A DNA stretch of 64,000 nt from RPQJ01 sp963706535 (GCA_963706535.1 CAVPMU010000015.1:124001-188000), one strand, 5' to 3'. Counted from the first letter of the stretch, positions 11,726 through 20,799 are shown. Notes: generated by a model from the letters alone, not told the origin. Translations and numbers: made by a program.

Positions 11726-12416
11726 GTTGCGTCCCGCGGCGTTCGACCTGTGGCGTGCGGTCGAAGCCCAGCACGTGGCATCGACGATGCCGCTCGTGGA
11801 TTCCTCAGCCGAGCAACAAGTACTCGAACGGCTGGTCGACCAGTCGAAGCCATCGGTGCCGGCAGGAGCGTCGGATCGCGGCCTGCACTGGCTGCTCTTC
11901 ACGCCGTTTCGATATCGCCCGCCGCCCGGCGGTTCGCGTTTTCGCGGCGAGAACGATCCCGGGGTCTTCTATGGCGCCGAGACGGTGCGCACCGCCTGCG
12001 CCGAGGTCGGCTACTGGCGCTGGCGGCACTTGCGCGACACGCCCGCCCTGGATTCGATGCCGTCGCGACTGCAGTCCGTCTTCCGCACCGCCGTCGCGGG
12101 CAGCACGATCGATCTGCGTGTCCCACCGTTCGTGCGTGATCGCGGCCTCTGGACGCAGCGCTCGGACTACTCGGCCTGCCTGGACCTCGGCCGCATGGCC
12201 CGCACTGCGGGCGCGCAAGTCGTACGCTACGAGTCGGTCAGGGACTCGCGCGGCGGAACGTGCGGAGCCGTGCTCGACGCGGCCGCATTCGCCTCGAGGA
12301 CACCGGTCGAACTTCACGGCTGGATGCTGACCGTCACGCGATCCCGTGTGACATGGCAGCGAATCGACCCCATGAATCCCGGGGTACTGGAATTTGCGGC
12401 GTCCGGCTGGGAGTGA
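11691..12416 (+). CDS. RES-domain toxin (NAD-degrading family)
   Basis: A 241-residue RES-domain protein. Family members consume NAD+ or ADP-ribosylate a host enzyme, stopping growth. The conserved Arg-Tyr-Glu set is visible as R85 in SRFRGEN, Y94 in GVFYGAET and E105 in TACAEVGYWR. The start is TTG at 11691, overlapping the antitoxin gene. A second TTG at 11727 just beyond the antitoxin stop is an alternative. A weak start would keep toxin below antitoxin and couple its translation to it. The catalytic assignments rest on pattern position and not on alignment. Confidence 0.88.
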   Translation: MTTWTTRAVASELRPAAFDLWRAVEAQHVASTMPLVDSSAEQQVLERLVDQSKPSVPAGASDRGLHWLLFTPFRYRPPPGGSRFRGENDPGVFYGAETVRTACAEVGYWRWRHLRDTPALDSMPSRLQSVFRTAVAGSTIDLRVPPFVRDRGLWTQRSDYSACLDLGRMARTAGAQVVRYESVRDSRGGTCGAVLDAAAFASRTPVELHGWMLTVTRSRVTWQRIDPMNPGVLEFAASGWE

Positions 12417-12440
12417 TCGCGCGGCTCGGGCCGCGGGCCG

Positions 12441-13163
12441 CTAGGCCAGCGTGTGATAGACCTTCTGGACGTCCTCGTCCTGCTCGAGCTTGTCGATGAG
12501 TTCCATGACCTCGTTGGCCTGCTCCTCGGGCAGCTCGGTCGGGGCCTGGCAGATGTACTCGTGCTCGGCCGAGATCGGGGTGATGCCGCGGTCCTCGAGC
12601 GCCTTCTGCAGCGTGCCGAAGTCCTCGAAGTTGCAGCGCGCCACCAGCTGCGGCTCGCCCTTTTCGCCGACGCTCTCCCCCATCTCGTCGAGCCCGTGGT
12701 CGATCAGGTGGAGCTCGAGATCGTCCTGGTCGATGCCCTCGGGGTTCAGGCGGAAGACGCCCATGCGCTTGAACTGGAACGCGACGCTGCCGGTCGTGGC
12801 GAGGTTGCCGCCGTTCTTGTTGAACACGTTGCGCACACCCGCAACCGTGCGCGTCGGGTTGTCGGTGGCGCACTCGACCAGCACCGCGACGCCGTGCGGC
12901 GCATAGCCCTCGTACATCACTTCCACGAAGTTCGCGGCATCCCGCCCCGAGGCACGCTTGATCGCAGCCTCGATCTTGTCCTTCGGCATGTTGATCGCGC
13001 GCGCGTTCTGGATGACGCGGCGCAGGGCCGGGTTCGACGCGGGATCGCTGCCGCCGTTGCGCACGGCGATGGTGATGTCCTTGCCGATCCTGGCGAACTG
13101 CTTCGCCATCCGGTTCCAGCGCGCGAACATCGCGTGCTTGCGGACTTCGAATATGCGGCCCAT
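12441..13163 (-). CDS. YebC/PmpR family transcriptional regulator or translation factor
   Basis: A 240-residue protein of the usual length for the YebC/PmpR family. It begins MGRIFEVRKHAMFARWNRM and has the family blocks GGSDPASNPALRRVIQNA, NMPKDKIEAAIKRASG, YEGYAPHGVAVLVEC and VFNKNGGNL. YebC proteins were described as DNA-binding regulators, and some relieve ribosome stalling. The family's acidic C-terminal region (KLEQDEDVQKVYHTLA) is present. It is a single gene, oriented towards the RES module, and its start is unambiguous. Confidence 0.93.
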   Translation of the reverse strand: MGRIFEVRKHAMFARWNRMAKQFARIGKDITIAVRNGGSDPASNPALRRVIQNARAINMPKDKIEAAIKRASGRDAANFVEVMYEGYAPHGVAVLVECATDNPTRTVAGVRNVFNKNGGNLATTGSVAFQFKRMGVFRLNPEGIDQDDLELHLIDHGLDEMGESVGEKGEPQLVARCNFEDFGTLQKALEDRGITPISAEHEYICQAPTELPEEQANEVMELIDKLEQDEDVQKVYHTLA

Positions 13164-13268
13164 CGTGAAAACCTGCTGGAAGGGCGCGCAATCTACACCG
13201 AGTGCGCGCGGCGAGCCACCGGGCCCGTCGAGCGATCATAATATCCAGTCCGGTCCAGGAGTACCCCG

Positions 13269-13892
13269 ATGGCCACCGCGTACCGATCCCCCGTCCTGCT
13301 GGCATTGCTGCCCGCCGCTGCCCTCTCGTGCGTTTCGAGCAGCCAGCCGGCGCAGGTTGAACCCGAGCCGACCCGGGACTGGATCGCCGAAAGCCGCGGT
13401 CTCGCACAGCAGCTGGGCTCGGAACTCAAGGCGGAACTCACCCGCGCGATGGTCGACGACGGCCCGGTCGGCGCGATCAGCGTGTGCCGGGACAAGGCGC
13501 CGGCGATCGCCGCGCGTCTGTCGGCGCAGTCGGGCGCCACCGTTGGTCGCACGGCGCCGAGGGTACGCAACCCCGCCAACGCACCCGACGAGATGCAGCG
13601 CATCCTCCTCGACCAGTTCGCGAGCGAACTCGCCTCGGGCAAGTTCCAGGGTCCGCTCGAGGCCGCGTTCGAGCTGAACCGCGGCGGGCAGGTGGAGCGT
13701 CGCTACATGCGCGCCATCCCGATGGAAGGCCTCTGCGTCACCTGCCACGGCAAGGTACTGGCGCCCGAGATCGCCGCCGCCATCGCCGCGCAGTACCCCG
13801 CCGACCAGGCCACGGGATTCGAGCCCGGCGAGCTCCGCGGCGCCTTCAGCGTCACCTGGCCCTCTTCTTCCTCACTATCCCCTATCCCCTAA
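13269..13892 (+). CDS. Tll0287-like (DUF3365) haem-binding protein
   Basis: A 207-residue exported protein, possibly a lipoprotein (weak lipobox ending at C21). The Tll0287-like domain carries a single c-type haem motif, C156-V-T-C-H160, in EGLCVTCHG. The domain is sensory or electron-transfer related, with unclear function. The last residues (SSSSLSPIP) and the TAA stop are encoded by CTATCCC/CTAACCC heptamers, so the native C-terminus has been replaced or extended by repeat sequence. Confidence 0.82.
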   Translation: MATAYRSPVLLALLPAAALSCVSSSQPAQVEPEPTRDWIAESRGLAQQLGSELKAELTRAMVDDGPVGAISVCRDKAPAIAARLSAQSGATVGRTAPRVRNPANAPDEMQRILLDQFASELASGKFQGPLEAAFELNRGGQVERRYMRAIPMEGLCVTCHGKVLAPEIAAAIAAQYPADQATGFEPGELRGAFSVTWPSSSSLSPIP

Positions 13893-13930
13893 CCCCTAAC
13901 CCCTAACCCCTAACCCCTAACCCCTAACCC
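13875..13930 (+). repeat. Heptamer array, 2 x CTATCCC then 6 x CTAACCC
   Basis: Eight uninterrupted 7-base units fill the whole space between two genes. The stop codon of the upstream gene (13890-13892) lies inside the third unit, and the TTG start of the methyltransferase is 2 bases after the last. Because 7 is not a multiple of 3, a TAA occurs in every frame. On the minus strand the runs of four G with three-base linkers could form G-quadruplexes. Confidence 0.95.
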
Positions 13931-13931
13931 C

Positions 13932-14558
13932 TTGTCGTTCTACCACCACTACCTCTTCCCCTATCTGCTCGACCTCGCCATGGCGAGCCCGGCGTTGCGC
14001 AAGCCGCGCCAGCGCACGCTTGCTCCGGCGAGCGGCCGCATCCTCGAGATCGGGTTCGGCACCGGACGCAACCTGCAGCACTACCCGCCGTCGGTGACGA
14101 AGATCGAGGCGATCGACCCCGACCTCGACCTCGACCGGCTGTCGCAGCCGCGCATCCGCCACGCGGCGATCGCGGTGGACTTCCATCATCTCGACGCCGA
14201 ACACCTGCCGTTCGGGCGGGACTCATTCGACACGGTGGTGAGCACGATGACGCTGTGCTCCATTCCCGACGTCGCTCACGCGCTCGGCGAGATCCGCCGG
14301 GTGCTCAAGCCGGGCGGGCAGTTCCTGTTCCTCGAGCACGGCCGGTCGCCGGACCCGGGCGTGGCGCGCTGGCAGGACCGGATCAATCCCCACTGGATGC
14401 CGCTCGCCGGCGGCTGTCACCTCAATCGACCGATCCGCGAACTGGTGGAGGAGGCGGGACTGGTGCCCGGAGCCGTGAAGAACTACTACCTGCGCAAGTC
14501 GCCCCGGATCGTTGGGTACATGACGGAGGGCGCAGCGAGGAAAGGGGATAGGGGGTAG
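13932..14558 (+). CDS. Class I SAM-dependent methyltransferase
   Basis: A 208-residue methyltransferase. SAM motif I is GRILEIGFGTGRNL, motif II is IEAIDPDLD, and VVSTMTLCSIPD and RRVLKPGGQFLFLEHG complete the Methyltransf_11 pattern. The substrate is unknown. The N-terminus MSFYHHYLFPYLLDLAM matches the usual start of this subfamily, so TTG 13932 is probably the true start even though no ribosome-binding site is possible in the adjoining heptamer array. The last residues (ARKGDRG) and the TAG stop are encoded by the inverted heptamer array at 14544. Confidence 0.85.
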   Translation: MSFYHHYLFPYLLDLAMASPALRKPRQRTLAPASGRILEIGFGTGRNLQHYPPSVTKIEAIDPDLDLDRLSQPRIRHAAIAVDFHHLDAEHLPFGRDSFDTVVSTMTLCSIPDVAHALGEIRRVLKPGGQFLFLEHGRSPDPGVARWQDRINPHWMPLAGGCHLNRPIRELVEEAGLVPGAVKNYYLRKSPRIVGYMTEGAARKGDRG

Positions 14559-14571
14559 GGGATAGGGGATA
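14544..14571 (+). repeat. Heptamer array, 4 x GGGG(A/G)TA
   Basis: Four units (GGGGATA, GGGGGTA, GGGGATA, GGGGATA) lie at the junction of two convergent genes. The array is inverted relative to the one at 13875, so the methyltransferase gene is enclosed by the same repeat in opposite orientations. The unit GGGGGTA provides its TAG stop at 14556-14558. The asparaginase stop is 6 bases away. Confidence 0.93.
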
Positions 14572-14577
14572 GGCGGG

Positions 14578-15651
14578 TCAGTACTCGTCGAACATCTGCT
14601 GGATGCGGGCCGGGTCGGTGGTCCTGGTCAGGGCGAGTTGCAGTAGTACGCGCGACTTGGCCGGGTTCAATTCGCCGGACGCGATGAAACCGAGCCGGTC
14701 GTCATCGACCTCGCTGTTGCGGAGCACGATGCCCATCGGCAGGCGGGTGCTGCGCACGACGGCAACGCCGTTTCGCGCGGCCCTGGCCAGCACGTCGAGC
14801 GCGGCGGCCGACATGTTGCCGTCGCCGACGCCGGCCACCACGATCCCCCGGGCGCCATTGCGGATCGCGGCCTCGATCAGGTCGGCGTTCATGCCGGCAT
14901 GCGCATAGACGACATCCACGCGCGGCAGCGCCGTGAGCCCGGTAATCGAGAACTCCGAGGCCGCCCCGACCTTGCGATCCATGGGCTCGTACCAGTCGAT
15001 GCGGCCGGTGTGCGCGAGGCCCGCCGGCCCGCGATTCAGGCTGCGAAAAGTCTGCAGCCGGGTCGTGTCGGTCTTCACGACGTTGCGCGCGTAGTGGATC
15101 TCGTCGTTCATGCACACCAGCACGCCGCGACCACGCGCGCGCGGATCGACCGCGACCGCGACGCCGTCGAGCAGGTTGCCGGGGCCATCGGCGCTCACCG
15201 ACGTGGCCGGCCGCACCGCCCCGACCATCACGACCGGCTTGGCGCTCTTCGTGACGAGACCCAGGAAATAACTGGTCTCCTCCAGCGTGTCCGTGCCGTG
15301 GGTAATGAGCACCGCATCCACGTCGGTGCGCGCCAGGGCCGACTCGACCCGCCGCGCGAGTTCGAGCCAGACGAGGTCGTTCATGTCCTGGCTGCCGATG
15401 CTCACGACCTGCTCGCCCGTGAGCACCGCGACCGCGCCGAGGTTCGGCACCGCGCCGATCAGGGTCCCAACGTCGAGCTTGCCGGCGACGTAGGCATGGC
15501 CGGCCGCGTCTGATTGAGAGCCGGCGATCGTGCCGCCCGTGGCGAGCACGTGCACGCGCGGCAGCTCGCCGGCCGTGGCATGCGCGACCAGCACGAGGCC
15601 ACCAAGGAACAATGCCGCTGCCCGCCGCGCCGGCCGGATGTTCGTGTCCAT
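14578..15651 (-). CDS. Type II (periplasmic) L-asparaginase
   Basis: A 357-residue enzyme that hydrolyses asparagine to aspartate and ammonia in the periplasm. A signal peptide (about residues 1-28, ending AHATAG) is followed by the first threonine motif, T41 in VLATGGTIAGS. The second motif is T120-D121 in LITHGTDTLEET, and the remaining active-site block is in RPATSVSADGPGNL. The ATG at 15651 is chosen because it gives a normal signal peptide. Longer upstream starts would add unrelated arginine-rich sequence. Confidence 0.93.
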   Translation of the reverse strand: MDTNIRPARRAAALFLGGLVLVAHATAGELPRVHVLATGGTIAGSQSDAAGHAYVAGKLDVGTLIGAVPNLGAVAVLTGEQVVSIGSQDMNDLVWLELARRVESALARTDVDAVLITHGTDTLEETSYFLGLVTKSAKPVVMVGAVRPATSVSADGPGNLLDGVAVAVDPRARGRGVLVCMNDEIHYARNVVKTDTTRLQTFRSLNRGPAGLAHTGRIDWYEPMDRKVGAASEFSITGLTALPRVDVVYAHAGMNADLIEAAIRNGARGIVVAGVGDGNMSAAALDVLARAARNGVAVVRSTRLPMGIVLRNSEVDDDRLGFIASGELNPAKSRVLLQLALTRTTDPARIQQMFDEY

Positions 15652-15856
15652 GGCGGGAGCGTAGCCTCGCCGAGCGCCGGAGGGTACTGCCTGTTGCAGT
15701 GCGGAATGACACGAGGCCAAACGGCCGGGCCGATGAAACGCACGCCTCGCCGCGCCCGATCGCCGCCGTGGCGCGCCTTGTCTTACACTGCTCCCCGATG
15801 GCCCGCCAAGCGCCCGCGCCCGCCGTACGAGCGGGAGGGGCAACGAGGAGACTGCG

Positions 15857-17011
15857 ATGAAACGGCTGGTTTCGGCCGCGGCGCCCTGCGCGCTCGGCCT
15901 GTTGGCCATCGGTGGCTGCACGATCCACTATGACGACTCCGACGCCGCCGTCGACCACGACTTCGGCTCGGATCATTTCGAGGCGGGCGGCATGCTCACC
16001 GTCACCGACCCGGTGGAGGGCGACGCCTTCCTGGCCGGCGGCCAGGTTGCGATCGCGAGCCAGGTCAATGGCGACCTGGTCGTCGTGGGAGGCGAGGTGT
16101 CCGTCGGCGGCAGCGTGGGCGACGACCTGTATGCCGCCGGTGGCGACGTGAAGCTCGACGCCATCGTGTCCGGCAATGCGAGGCTGGCGGGCGGGGACGT
16201 CGCCGTGGGGCCGGCGACAGTCATCGCCGGCGCGGCAACGCTAACCGGCGCGCGCGTGACCTTCGACGGCAACACGCACCAGGACCTCGACGCGTCGGGC
16301 GCGTCGGTGCGCGTCAACGGCGAGGTCCATGGCAACGCCGAGGTGCGCTCCGAGGAACTGGTCATCGGCCCCGAGACGCGCATTCGCGGACAGCTCGTCT
16401 ACCACGGCCCGGTCGAGCCGGACGTGCCCGAGGGCGCGGTGATCGCGGGCGGCGTCGAGTATCACGCGGCGGACGCGAGCCGCTATTTCGAGCGCTCGAA
16501 TGGCCACTGGGAGCGGCGCGGGCGCGGCATCGGGTCCATCCTCTGGTTCGTCGGCGTATTCGTCGCCGGCGCGCTGTTCCTGATGCTGTTTCCCGGTTAC
16601 TCGACGCGGGCCGCCGAAGCGATCGCGCGCGAGCCGCTGAAGGTGCTCGGACTCGGGCTCGCGATCCTGGTCTGCGTGCCGTTCCTCACGCTCATCCTGC
16701 TCATCACCATCATCGGCATCCCGCTCGCGCTGCTCGTGATCCCGCTCTACCTGCTGCTCGTCTTCCTCGGCTGGGTCACGACCGCGCTGTTCATCGCGCA
16801 GCGTGGCCTCGCCGCGGCACGCTCGGGCAAGCCGGCGACCCTCGGCTGGCGGCTGCTGGCACTGCTGCCGGGCCTCGTCGCGCTCGCCCTGCTGCAGCGG
16901 GTCCCGCTCGTCGGCGGCCTGATCATGTTCGTCGCCCTGGTGGCCGGTGTCGGTGCGCTGGTGTTCCAGGCCTGGACGCGTCGCGATCACCAGCCGCAGG
17001 CGGTCGGCTGA
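15857..17011 (+). CDS. Polymer-forming (bactofilin-like) lipoprotein with C-terminal membrane domain
   Basis: A 384-residue protein. Its lipobox AIGGC puts a lipidated cysteine at position 21. The next 160 residues form repeated glycine- and valine-rich strands (GDAFLAGGQVAIASQVNGDL and similar), as in the beta-helix of polymer-forming cytoskeletal proteins. The C-terminal third holds about four hydrophobic segments (from SILWFVGVFVAG onwards). Probable envelope protein of unknown role. GGAG in the leader precedes the ATG. Confidence 0.7.
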   Translation: MKRLVSAAAPCALGLLAIGGCTIHYDDSDAAVDHDFGSDHFEAGGMLTVTDPVEGDAFLAGGQVAIASQVNGDLVVVGGEVSVGGSVGDDLYAAGGDVKLDAIVSGNARLAGGDVAVGPATVIAGAATLTGARVTFDGNTHQDLDASGASVRVNGEVHGNAEVRSEELVIGPETRIRGQLVYHGPVEPDVPEGAVIAGGVEYHAADASRYFERSNGHWERRGRGIGSILWFVGVFVAGALFLMLFPGYSTRAAEAIAREPLKVLGLGLAILVCVPFLTLILLITIIGIPLALLVIPLYLLLVFLGWVTTALFIAQRGLAAARSGKPATLGWRLLALLPGLVALALLQRVPLVGGLIMFVALVAGVGALVFQAWTRRDHQPQAVG

Positions 17012-17015
17012 CCGC

Positions 17016-17102
17016 ATGCAATACGGGCCACACCTCCTCGCCGTGCTGGTGCTGGCGCTGGCCGGGGAGATGCTGGCCGCGCTCCTCGTCGTGCGCCGCT
17101 GA
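17016..17102 (+). CDS. Possible 28-aa single-pass membrane peptide
   Basis: A short ORF, MQYGPHLLAVLVLALAG followed by EMLAALLVVRR, begins 5 bases after the preceding stop and ends 13 bases before the next ATG. It is almost wholly one hydrophobic helix with a basic end, as in small membrane proteins. There is no clear ribosome-binding site, and translation may depend on coupling to the upstream gene. It may be a chance ORF. Confidence 0.3.
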   Translation: MQYGPHLLAVLVLALAGEMLAALLVVRR

Positions 17103-17115
17103 ACGGAATCCATCG

Positions 17116-17697
17116 ATGGCACGCACACCTTCGACCATGCTCGAACTCGGCACCGGGGCGCCGGACTTCACGTTGCCCGATTTCGACGGCGTCCCCCACT
17201 CGCTTGCCGACTTCGCCGCGGCCCCGGCACTGCTGGTGGCGTTCGTCTGCAGTCATTGTCCATTCGTGAAGCACATTCGCGCGGAGTTCGCGCGGATGGC
17301 GCGCGAGTACCAGGGACGGGGGCTCGCCATCGTCGCGATCAACCCCAACGACCTCGTCGCCTATCCGCAGGACGGCCCCGATGCGATGCGCGCCGAGGCG
17401 CGCGAACTCGGCTACCCGTTCCCGTACCTCCTGGACGGAACCCAGGCCGTGGCCAAGGCGTATCGCGCCGCCTGCACGCCGGATTTCTTCCTGTTCGATG
17501 CCGCGCGCCGGCTCGTGTATCGCGGCCAGTTCGACGACAGTCGCCCGGGCACGGATGTACCCGTGACCGGCGCTGACCTGCGGGCGGCGGTGGATGAGGT
17601 GCTGGGCGGTCGGGCGCCTGCCCTCGAGCAGCGCCCCAGCCTCGGCTGCAACATCAAGTGGAAGCCGGGCAACGAGCCGGACTACTACGGCGCCTGA
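17116..17697 (+). CDS. Thioredoxin-fold peroxiredoxin-like protein
   Basis: A 193-residue soluble protein of the AhpC/TSA-like redoxin group, with the motif C45-S-H-C48 in VAFVCSHCPFVKHI, GAPDFTLPDFDG at the N-terminus and a cis-proline in AACTPDFFLFD. The C-terminal LGCNIKWKPGNEPDYYGA is characteristic of a widespread family of redoxin-domain proteins of unknown partner. No signal peptide is seen. Convergent with the next gene. Confidence 0.85.
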   Translation: MARTPSTMLELGTGAPDFTLPDFDGVPHSLADFAAAPALLVAFVCSHCPFVKHIRAEFARMAREYQGRGLAIVAINPNDLVAYPQDGPDAMRAEARELGYPFPYLLDGTQAVAKAYRAACTPDFFLFDAARRLVYRGQFDDSRPGTDVPVTGADLRAAVDEVLGGRAPALEQRPSLGCNIKWKPGNEPDYYGA

Positions 17698-17704
17698 CCG
17701 GACC

Positions 17705-18286
17705 TCAAGGCGCCGCGCGGGCGGGGAATTCCTTCGCGATGTGGCGCGCCATCTCCGCCGCGAGGTGGATGCCCGCTTTCTCCGAGGAAACCCGCATTTC
17801 TTCCGCAACGAGGCCGCGCCAGATCAGTCGGCCGCTCGCCGGGTCCGCGACGAACACGATCACGGACCCTTCGCGGATGCTCACCTCGCGCGGTGGCAGC
17901 GATGCCGGTGGCAGGGGCGCGTTGCCCGGCGTGAGGACCTGGGTGGGCGACGGTGCTCCGATGCGCCGGTCCTTCAACGTCTCGAAGCGCTGGCTGCCCG
18001 CGACCTTGCAGCTGACCAGCATGTCCGCGGCCCTGGCGTCCGCCACCTCCACATACCCCTTGGCCGTGAACTCGGCGACCACGGCCTGGCGGACCTGGGA
18101 CGCGATCTCCCTTTCCATGTCGGGCGAGACGACGGTCGGTGTGGCTACCTCGCTTGCCTGCCAGGCGAAGCTGCGCCGGGCCGCCAGGCTGGCGTCGGCG
18201 GCCTCGAATCGATCAACGTCCCACGTCGTTGCGCATGCCGCCACGACGGCGAGGCAGGCCAGGATCGCCAGGCGTTTCAGGTGCAT
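17705..18286 (-). CDS. DUF4136-type lipoprotein
   Basis: A lipoprotein of about 193 residues. The start at 18286 (MHLKRLAILACL) is preferred over an upstream ATG because GGAGG lies 6 bases before it. The signal ends in the lipobox VVAAC. The mature part, with RFEAADASLAARRSFAWQ, a middle MEREIASQVRQAVVAEF and GRLIWRGLVAEEMRVSSEKAG near the end, fits DUF4136. An outer-membrane location is likely; function unknown. Confidence 0.75.
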   Translation of the reverse strand: MHLKRLAILACLAVVAACATTWDVDRFEAADASLAARRSFAWQASEVATPTVVSPDMEREIASQVRQAVVAEFTAKGYVEVADARAADMLVSCKVAGSQRFETLKDRRIGAPSPTQVLTPGNAPLPPASLPPREVSIREGSVIVFVADPASGRLIWRGLVAEEMRVSSEKAGIHLAAEMARHIAKEFPARAAP

Positions 18287-18445
18287 GTCCGACCTCCGTG
18301 GCACGATCCAGGAACCGCTCTCGACTCCGAGTATAGATCCGTGGCTGGGCGCGCGGGAGCGGCGGTTCCTGCCGGAATCACTGATTGCGTAGCGCGAAAA
18401 GCTGGCGCAACTTGAACTCGTTCCCCTCGAACCGGGGAGGTTGCA

Positions 18446-18901
18446 ATGAGCAGGCTACGAATCGTCGTCGCCGACCAGGCGGAAGCGATCTTCTACGACA
18501 GCTCCTCGCTGGAGGCCGCGCCGCGGGAAGTGGCGCGCATCAGCGATCCACTCGCCCATCTGCACGATCGCGACCTCGTGAGCGACCGGCCGGGGCGCAG
18601 CTACGAGAGCGTGGGCGGCGCGCGCCATGCGATCGAACGGGAGAACGACCCGCGGCAGCGCGAGGCCGTCCGTTTTGCGCGGCGCATCGCCCGGCGCCTC
18701 GACGAGGCACGTCGCAGGAACGAGTACGAGCAGCTGATCGTGGTGGCCGGGCCGCCGTTCCTCGGCCTGATGCGCGAGGAGCTCTCGGGCCCGACCCGCC
18801 GGCGTGTCGTCCACGAGATCCGCAAGGACCTCGTGCACAGCCCGATGGCGGCGTTGCGCAAGCACCTGCCGGCCAGCGCGGCGGAATTGCGCCCGGGTTG
18901 A
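18446..18901 (+). CDS. Host attachment family protein
   Basis: A 151-residue protein of the 'required for attachment to host cells' family, related to bacterial Rof/baeRF-like nucleotide or RNA-binding folds. Visible blocks are RIVVADQAEAIFYD at the N-terminus, ISDPLAHLHDRDLVSDRPGR, FARRIARRLDEARR and LIVVAGPPFLGLMREELSG. GGGAGG lies before the ATG. It converges on nrdJ with a 3-base gap. The attachment role is by family name only. Confidence 0.85.
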   Translation: MSRLRIVVADQAEAIFYDSSSLEAAPREVARISDPLAHLHDRDLVSDRPGRSYESVGGARHAIERENDPRQREAVRFARRIARRLDEARRRNEYEQLIVVAGPPFLGLMREELSGPTRRRVVHEIRKDLVHSPMAALRKHLPASAAELRPG

Positions 18902-18904
18902 GCC

Positions 18905-20660
18905 TCAGGCCACGGCGCAGCAGCGCTCGAACGTCGCTACCCGCCCGCGCGTCCGCAGTGCCGGCGGGGCCGACGACCTGGCCGCGTGCCGTCCCCGCGC
19001 GATACGTCGTGCAGCCCTTCAACCCGAGTTCGTGCGCGCGCGTGAACAACCCGCCGTAGCGCTCGCGCGGGAAGTCGGCGGGCAGGTTGATCGTCTTGGA
19101 AATCGCGCCGTCCACCCAGGGCTGCAGCGCGGCCTGCATCAGCAGGTGCGCCTCCGGGTCGATGGACGTGGCTGAAGCGAAGGCCTCCGGGAGGGGCGCA
19201 CGTGCGCCGCGTAACTCGCGCCACAGCCGTACGGCCGCATCGGTGACTTCGAATTCGATCGGCTGTCCGCGCCGGTCGAGCACGCGCCGACGACCGACGA
19301 ACTCGAAGATCGGCTCGATGCCGCTCGAGGTGTTGCCCGCGAGCAGGCTGATCGTGCCAGCCGGCGCCACCACCGTGAGGTGGCTGTTGCGGATGCCGCA
19401 AGCTGCAATGCGATCACGCAGGGCCCGCGGCAGGCGCTCAACGAAGGGCGAGGCGAGATACCGGTCGCGCTCATAGGCAGGGAAGGCGCCCTTTTCGGCT
19501 GCGAGCCCGATCGAGGCGGCGTAGGCGGCCTGACAGACCCGGCGCATGGCCGTCACCGCCATCTCGCGGGCTGCGGGCGTGTCGTAGCGAACCCCGGCCA
19601 TGCAGAGCGCGTCGGCAAGGCCGGTGATGCCGAGCCCGATGCGGCGCGTCGAGCGGGCCGCGGCCTCCTGCTGCGGCAGCGGAAAACGCGTGACGTCGAG
19701 CACGTCGTCGAGGAACCGCACCGCGAGCGCGGAGTGCGCCTCGATCGCGTCGAGGTCGAGCGTCGCATCGGAGGCGAAGGGCGACTTCACGAACTTCGCC
19801 AGGTCGATCGAGCCGAGGTTGCAGGCGCCGTACGGGGGCAATGGCACCTCGCCGCAGGGATTGGTCGTCGTGAGCGTCTCCCGCCAACCCAGGTTGTTCT
19901 CGCGGTTGATGGTGTCGACGAACAGCACCCCTGGCTCGGACGTGGCGTGCCCGGCATCGAGCAGCCGGTGCCAGATCTCGCGCGCGGGCAGCACCGCGGT
20001 CGCGGGCGAGCCGGCCGCGTGGAGGAGCGGCCAGGATGCATCGGTACGGACCGCGGCCAGGAAGCGATCCGTGACCTGCACGGAGAGGTTGAAGTAGCGC
20101 AGCGCCAGCGGGTCGCGCTTGGCGTCGATGAACTCGAGCACGTCGGGATGATCGACGCGCAGGGTCGCCATCATCGCGCCGCGCCGGCTGCCGGAGGCGA
20201 GCACGGTCGCGCACATCGAGTCCCAGACGTGCATGAACGAGACGGGCCCGGAGGCGATGGTGCCCGCGGACTGCGCCGAGGTACCGCGCGGCCGCAGCGT
20301 CGAGAAGTCGCACCCGATGCCGCCGCCGTGCTGCAGCGTGACGGCCGATTCCTCGAGCGCCCGGAAGATGCCGTGCAGCGAGTCCTCGATGACGCCCATG
20401 ACGAAGCAGTTGAGCAGCGTCACGCTGCGGCCGGTGCCGGCGCCGGCGAGGATCCGTCCGCCGGGCAGGAACCGCCAGTCGTCGAGCAGCCAGCGGAAGC
20501 GCTCTTCCCATTCGCCCCGACCCACGGGCTCCGCAGCCGCGACGGCACGTGCCACCCGTGCCCGTGTTGCAGCCAGGTCCTCATCGCCGGCCACACCCGG
20601 CCCGCGCCACTGGTAGCGCTGCTCCCAGACCCAGCGCGACAACTCGTCGGGAAAAGTCAT
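18905..20660 (-). CDS. nrdJ: Adenosylcobalamin-dependent (class II) ribonucleoside-diphosphate reductase, frameshifted at C-terminus
   Basis: About 584 residues. It makes deoxyribonucleotides using a B12-generated thiyl radical. Key sites are LLNCFVMGVIEDS (redox cysteine), TNPCGEVPLPPYGACNLGSIDL (NPCGE active site and partner cysteine), RIGLGITGLADAL and KTINLPADF. The start is ATG 20660. After GCTTYRAGTARGQVVG the frame as written runs on into the antisense of the next gene. One base removed at 18930/18931 gives SDVERCCAVA then TGA at 18905, restoring the C-terminal cysteine pair expected in this family. I therefore treat the extra base as a frameshift. Confidence 0.88.
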
Positions 20661-20799
20661 GTCCGTGACCCGGCGCCCTCCGTTGTCGATGCTATGCCCC
20701 CGCCGCGCGACGCGCCAACGGCGAATCTGTGACGGACCTCGCGGCGGCGGCGGCCCGCCCGTTGGTGCCGGGGCCGGCTCGGGGCATACTGGCGCGGCC

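Noticed and set aside
13875..13930. CCCTAAC-like repeats could be telomeric
   Set aside because: The array is short, lies between two genes in mid-window and changes to CTATCCC units; the same repeat occurs inverted elsewhere.
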